A stretch of DNA of 33,543 nt from positions 1 through 33,543 of the IMG/VR virus record IMGVR_UViG_3300000174_000003; one strand, 5' to 3'. The translations under genes and the position numbers were made by a program. The notes beneath the pieces were generated by a model, which saw nothing but the letters and a program-made list of their open reading frames with translations, made no database searches and was not told where the DNA came from. How positions within the stretch are numbered: the first letter of the stretch is position 1; each line of letters starts with the position of its first letter. This document shows, piece by piece, positions 30,192 to 33,543 of this stretch. Origin of the DNA: a virus.

Positions 30192-31100
30192 TTAATCTAC
30201 ACCAACCACTGACCAACTGGCTAAAGCTGTATTCTGTATAGCTTCACATACACTATTTAGTGTTAATGTTCCATGTTCCTTATGTGAAACATAAGATTCA
30301 CAATAGTGTTTACCTTTATACAAGATATATTTATTTACTGTGTGACTGTTACCACCTTTTTCTTTGGGTAAATCAAAATGTAAAGAAAATGAATCTGGAT
30401 CTAATTTAATATCACTAGGTATAAAGAACCATTCACCTTGTCTTTGTGCAAATTTACCACTATCCTTTTCATACTTTAAAACTCTTCTAGGTTTAAGAGA
30501 TTTGAATGCAGCATCAACACTTTTAGGATTGGTCTTTAACTTAGATATAAAATAACTGTCATCATCCATACCACATATATAACTAGAATTTTTATACTTA
30601 ATTAACATACTTCCTGCAATATGATATGATTTTTCATAAATTGCACCACTAGGCTTTCCTGTTTTTTTAATAAAGTTTCTGCGCTCTTTATATGTGGCAC
30701 CTTGAGGAACTGTCTTTTCAAAATTTTTAAAATTCTTCTTTTTTGGTGTTGTGTAATTAGATCTATCTTGGGTAATATCAATTACTTGCATGTCAGATAC
30801 TACTACACCTGCATTTTTTAAACAAGTAAAGCTTGTGGTTATTACATCTTTACTACAATTTTGTAATTCTTCAATAGTTTCATTAATATCATATCCTGAT
30901 TCATAACCATCATATTCATCACCATTAATAACTATAAACTTACCTGATTTTATTGCTATATCAAAATTATTATAACTATCATATTGTAATACACCTTCAC
31001 ATATGAAAAATTCTGATAAATTTTGTTTTTGACCGGTCATAAAATATTCAATTATATCAAAATTACAAATAACATCTTCTAAAATTTGTTTCTTTTTCAC
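30192..31100 (-). CDS. Conserved phage-type protein of unknown function
   Basis: 302 residues. Recognisable but uncharacterised segments: GSMLIKYKNSSYICGMDDDS then YFISKLKTNPKSVDAAFKSL ending LKP, AQRQGEWFFIPSD, and near the C-terminus KHYCESYVSHKEHGTLTLNS. The order 'single domain with RQGEWFF then H-x-H rich end' recalls a family seen in various phages and bacteria, but I cannot name it with certainty. The early part (QNLSEFFICEGVLQYDSYNN) is unlike the rest. Not a recognised enzyme. Confidence 0.6.
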   Translation of the reverse strand: MKKKQILEDVICNFDIIEYFMTGQKQNLSEFFICEGVLQYDSYNNFDIAIKSGKFIVINGDEYDGYESGYDINETIEELQNCSKDVITTSFTCLKNAGVVVSDMQVIDITQDRSNYTTPKKKNFKNFEKTVPQGATYKERRNFIKKTGKPSGAIYEKSYHIAGSMLIKYKNSSYICGMDDDSYFISKLKTNPKSVDAAFKSLKPRRVLKYEKDSGKFAQRQGEWFFIPSDIKLDPDSFSLHFDLPKEKGGNSHTVNKYILYKGKHYCESYVSHKEHGTLTLNSVCEAIQNTALASWSVVGVD

Positions 31101-31109
31101 AATATTCTC

Positions 31110-31292
31110 CTAAACTTTTTCTATAAATATATAACAAAAACAATATTTACATCCACATGGAAAGTTATCATCATAACTATCAAAATGTCTATAATAAACA
31201 TGACCACATTCACATACTCTATCGTCACCATATTTAATATTATAGAGTTTTTCTATGGTAGTTACTATCTTTTCTAAATATGGTTGTTCCAT
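31110..31292 (-). CDS. Small Cys/His-rich zinc protein
   Basis: 60 residues. Cys/His pattern: CECGHVYYRHF, then CGCKYCFCYIF near the C-terminus, i.e. several metal ligands. N-terminal helix MEQPYLEKIVTTIEKLYNIK. Start overlaps the stop of the upstream gene by one base (TAATG). No family identified, zinc binding inferred. Confidence 0.6.
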   Translation of the reverse strand: MEQPYLEKIVTTIEKLYNIKYGDDRVCECGHVYYRHFDSYDDNFPCGCKYCFCYIFIEKV

Positions 31293-31546
31293 TAATCCTC
31301 CATAATTTTTGATTCAATAAGAGATATATTACTTCTAATAATATTAAAAACACCTGAATCATATGGTATCATATACAATTCAGATTCTTTAGAATACCAC
31401 CATTTATAGAATTTTTTACAATTTCCTATTTTTGATTTACCTTTATAATCACCTTGTATTAGTTGTATAGGTGTAGTACCATCTTTAAAGTAAATAGTTA
31501 AAACTGCTTTTCTATTTATATTCTTTACTTTCTTTTTACCAAACAT
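31292..31546 (-). CDS. Small hypothetical protein
   Basis: 84 residues, basic at the start (MFGKKKVKNINRKAVLTIYF), beta-rich in the middle (DGTTPIQLIQGDYKGKSKIG, YKWWYSKESELYMI). The AAGGAG before its ATG lies in the ligase 3'-end remnant (31546-31638). Function unknown. Confidence 0.6.
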   Translation of the reverse strand: MFGKKKVKNINRKAVLTIYFKDGTTPIQLIQGDYKGKSKIGNCKKFYKWWYSKESELYMIPYDSGVFNIIRSNISLIESKIMED

Positions 31547-31638
31547 TATAAACTCCTTTCTTTACCGTGTATACATTTAAATGTAGGAAATCTTAAAGAT
31601 ATAGAACCATCTTTAGAATTAGTTGTTTCTTCAAAATA
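31546..31638 (-). pseudogene. Duplicated 3' end of the ligase gene
   Basis: Minus-strand frame reads YFEETTNSKDGSISLRFPTF, then KCIHGKERSL and TAA (31546-31548), clearly related to the ligase end YFEETVNEKGGISLRFPVF. The first 16 bases are identical to 32123-32138. It has no start of its own and begins directly after the stop of the membrane gene at 31639-31830. Best read as the displaced original end of the ligase gene, or a duplicate. Confidence 0.75.
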
Positions 31639-31830
31639 TTATTTATATAGGTTAAATTTTCCAACACATAATATAAAAACTATACAACAAATAACAATTA
31701 TACCACCAAATGCAAATATAGACTTTGTTTCATAAGAAATGGGCATATAAGTAATACAAATTGCCCATATAGAATTAATTACTAATGATATAATTACTAT
31801 TTTTGTAAAAGCATACCAGTTAATATTCAT
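31639..31830 (-). CDS. Small membrane protein, two TM segments
   Basis: 63 residues with two hydrophobic helices (KIVIISLVINSIWAICITYM and FAFGGIIVICCIVFILCVG) joined by PISYETKS. AAAGGAT before the ATG. Lies between the GIY-YIG fragment and the ligase remnant, so it entered with that insertion or was placed there by it. Function unknown. Confidence 0.6.
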   Translation of the reverse strand: MNINWYAFTKIVIISLVINSIWAICITYMPISYETKSIFAFGGIIVICCIVFILCVGKFNLYK

Positions 31831-31872
31831 ACTATCCTTTCTTTTTATTATAGTTTAATTTTAATGATTCAC

Positions 31873-32070
31873 TTATTTTCTTTTTAAATATTTATTATGT
31901 ATTGGTTTATTTCTTAAAACTTTAATAATTGTATCTTTATATCTAGTATTTTTACCTTTACCAACATAAAACGGTAAAAATACTAACTCTTTATATTTAG
32001 AATTATTAAATAAAGATCTACCATCACAATAAACATAAACGTAATAGTTATTCTGTTCTTTTATTTCCAT
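31873..32070 (-). CDS. Truncated GIY-YIG endonuclease
   Basis: 65 residues from the ATG at 32070, inside the ligase 3' end (23-nt overlap). YYVYVYCDGRS and later FLPFYVGKGKNTRYKD match the two strands and loop that give the family its name, with the following Arg. A complete domain of about 90 residues also needs a distal Glu and Asn; the chain stops after NKYLKRK, so those are missing. Probably the remnant of a homing endonuclease, likely inactive. Confidence 0.7.
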   Translation of the reverse strand: MEIKEQNNYYVYVYCDGRSLFNNSKYKELVFLPFYVGKGKNTRYKDTIIKVLRNKPIHNKYLKRK

Positions 32071-33319
32071 AATTATGTACAAATACTGGGAATCTTAGAG
32101 ATATTCCACCTTTCTCATTAACTGTTTCTTCAAAATATCTAACTTTTATTACCTTACCAATAATTTCATTAGGATTCTTATAATAACACTCTCTTTGTTC
32201 TTTAGTAAACCCACTACCTACTTTAACTGTATTCCCATTATGACTAATCTCTACAGCAGATAATGTCATTCTTCCTATATCTTTACCATTCTCAAAGAAT
32301 CTAATTTCATCATTAATAACACCTTTAACTTCATACTCTGAATCAATAAATGATTTTACTTTAAGTAAGTCATTAGATCTTTTACCTTTATAACCTACAT
32401 TCTTTCTAAGCATAACACCTTCATAACCTTTTTCTTTTGCTTCTACCTCTAATTCTTTTAACTCTTCTTTACTACTAACTATAGTTTGTGAAAGTTTCTC
32501 TGTGGTATTACAAATTGGTATTCTTTTCAATCTTTCTGAAAATATAACACTAGATGATTTACTATTAAATTCTTCTGTAGTTAAAGCATCGAATATAAAG
32601 AACTTAGGATTTCTTATATTATGATTCTTCTTCTTTATTTCCTTCATAACACCTTGGAAATCTTCTTTATTATCCTTATCTACTATACATACCTCACCAT
32701 CAAATACAATATTTTTAAGACCTAATTGATAAAGATTTAGTTTCAATACACTTAAAGTAGTGAATAATTTCCCTGTCCTTGATAGAAACTTAATCTCACC
32801 ATATTCATCTATCTTACAAATACATCTTACACCATCTAACTTTCTACTACCATACCACTCATCTTTATAGTCTACTAACTTCTCTTCATATTTATTTGCA
32901 AGTGCTACTTTGAACTCTGGTATAAATCCTGGAACTACTTTATTAATAATAGATGCATTAGCTCTAGTCTCAAGATCCTTATCTATAATATTATATATTA
33001 GATCTCTATGTGTCTGATTATTAAATATGAAAGTTTTTACTGATCTTAGAGCATCATGACCTGTCAATTTTCTACTACAAAGATCGTCTAGTAGAATAAA
33101 CAAACTACCTGTAGATACACCAACTGGACTTTTATCAAACTTTTTTACTTTATCACTTGTTATACCATAAGTTTTATCTTCATCATTTGTGTAAAGTAAT
33201 ACTTTCATTATGAATTCATTACATATATACTTCTTTAATATTTCCTTCTTTTTATTTGAAGATGGTGTTGACTTCATATCATCAACAAATTTTTGTAAGT
33301 TTTCAAAATCATTGTTCAT
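32048..33319 (-). CDS. ATP-dependent DNA ligase
   Basis: 423 residues with all nucleotidyltransferase motifs: motif I SRKLDGVRC with Lys160 as the AMP-accepting residue, motif III FDGEV (206-210), motif IV EGVMLRK, motif V LLKVKSF. The N-terminal 150 residues are helical, as in T4-like ligases. The C-terminus FVHNYGNKRTE follows the family's 'SLRFPxF' phrase and was probably rewritten by the insertion downstream (see 31546-31638). No strong ribosome binding site is seen before the ATG at 33319. Seals nicks in replication with the family-A polymerase. Confidence 0.9.
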   Translation of the reverse strand: MNNDFENLQKFVDDMKSTPSSNKKKEILKKYICNEFIMKVLLYTNDEDKTYGITSDKVKKFDKSPVGVSTGSLFILLDDLCSRKLTGHDALRSVKTFIFNNQTHRDLIYNIIDKDLETRANASIINKVVPGFIPEFKVALANKYEEKLVDYKDEWYGSRKLDGVRCICKIDEYGEIKFLSRTGKLFTTLSVLKLNLYQLGLKNIVFDGEVCIVDKDNKEDFQGVMKEIKKKNHNIRNPKFFIFDALTTEEFNSKSSSVIFSERLKRIPICNTTEKLSQTIVSSKEELKELEVEAKEKGYEGVMLRKNVGYKGKRSNDLLKVKSFIDSEYEVKGVINDEIRFFENGKDIGRMTLSAVEISHNGNTVKVGSGFTKEQRECYYKNPNEIIGKVIKVRYFEETVNEKGGISLRFPVFVHNYGNKRTE

Positions 33320-33322
33320 AAA

Positions 33323-33463
33323 CTAATAACCTTCCCATATAAATATTAAACCTAAAATAGACCAACCAACACCAGTATTACCGTTGGTTAAATACATACA
33401 ATATGCACCTAAACCACAAACTGCAATACTAGCCAAACCTTGAGATATTTTAATATTTTTCAT
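33323..33463 (-). CDS. Tiny membrane protein
   Basis: 46 residues (MKNIKISQGLASIAVCGLGA ... FIWEGY) with two short hydrophobic segments around a Gly/Asn turn. The ATG overlaps the stop of the upstream gene as ATGA; GGAT lies before it. Unknown function. Confidence 0.6.
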   Translation of the reverse strand: MKNIKISQGLASIAVCGLGAYCMYLTNGNTGVGWSILGLIFIWEGY

Positions 33464-33543
33464 TTTGATTTAAAATCCTTTTGACTAGTTAAATGATAAT
33501 GTCTACAAATATTACACTTGTAATGTCTTTTACCTATATTACT
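33460..33543 (-). CDS. Zinc-binding protein, 5' part outside window
   Basis: The last 27 residues are visible: KRHYKCNICRHYHLTSQK and DFKSK, with Cys-x2-Cys and His-x-His spaced like a zinc finger or knuckle. The start lies beyond the right edge. Another member of the zinc-protein theme of this region. Confidence 0.5.
   Translation of the reverse strand, partial: SNIGKRHYKCNICRHYHLTSQKDFKSK

Overview
The window is part of the genome of a tailed double-stranded DNA phage (Caudoviricetes, HK97-type head). It is AT-rich, every confident gene lies on the minus strand, and spacing is tight with many 1-14 nt overlaps. Strong AAGGAG-type ribosome binding sites, frequent TTG starts and TTGACA/TATAAT-like promoters point to a low-GC host with an ordinary sigma70-type promoter system. 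The host genus cannot be read from the sequence. All gene order below follows transcription, from high to low coordinates.

The right part (33543 to about 21300) is replication and recombination plus small accessory genes. It holds an ATP-dependent DNA ligase whose 3' end was disturbed by a GIY-YIG nuclease gene, a run of small membrane and zinc-binding proteins (four of them tandem paralogues), and a family-A DNA polymerase fused to an Fe-S uracil-DNA glycosylase domain. A terminator and promoter then begin a recombination operon: a UvsY-like protein, a small unknown, a gp32-like single-strand binding protein, and a RecA/UvsX recombinase split by an intein with class 3 (W-C-T) hallmarks. A second terminator of the same design ends it.

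The left part (21257 to 1) is packaging and virion assembly. A strong promoter drives TerS (apparently with an AUU or AUC start), TerL and portal. Next comes an inserted cassette (HNH endonuclease, PAPS-reductase-like protein, XRE-type protein), then a cysteine-rich head-region protein, prohead protease/scaffold and major capsid. A further promoter precedes virion fibre-like genes, including a 989-residue fibre with an S74 chaperone, and then head-tail connector and closure genes. Another promoter leads to a glutaredoxin-like protein, a three-domain glycosyltransferase, an HK97-gp10-like protein, a second HNH endonuclease, a GT9-like protein and a C2H2 finger. A last promoter serves an alpha/beta hydrolase cut by the left edge.

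The most unusual signals are: a structured RNA element present twice, with compensatory stem changes and a conserved pseudoknot, each copy just before a ribosome binding site; the class 3 intein in the RecA P-loop; the duplicated ligase 3' end around a GIY-YIG gene; a promoter with consensus hexamers on the otherwise empty plus strand; and a promoter type with a shared upstream box.
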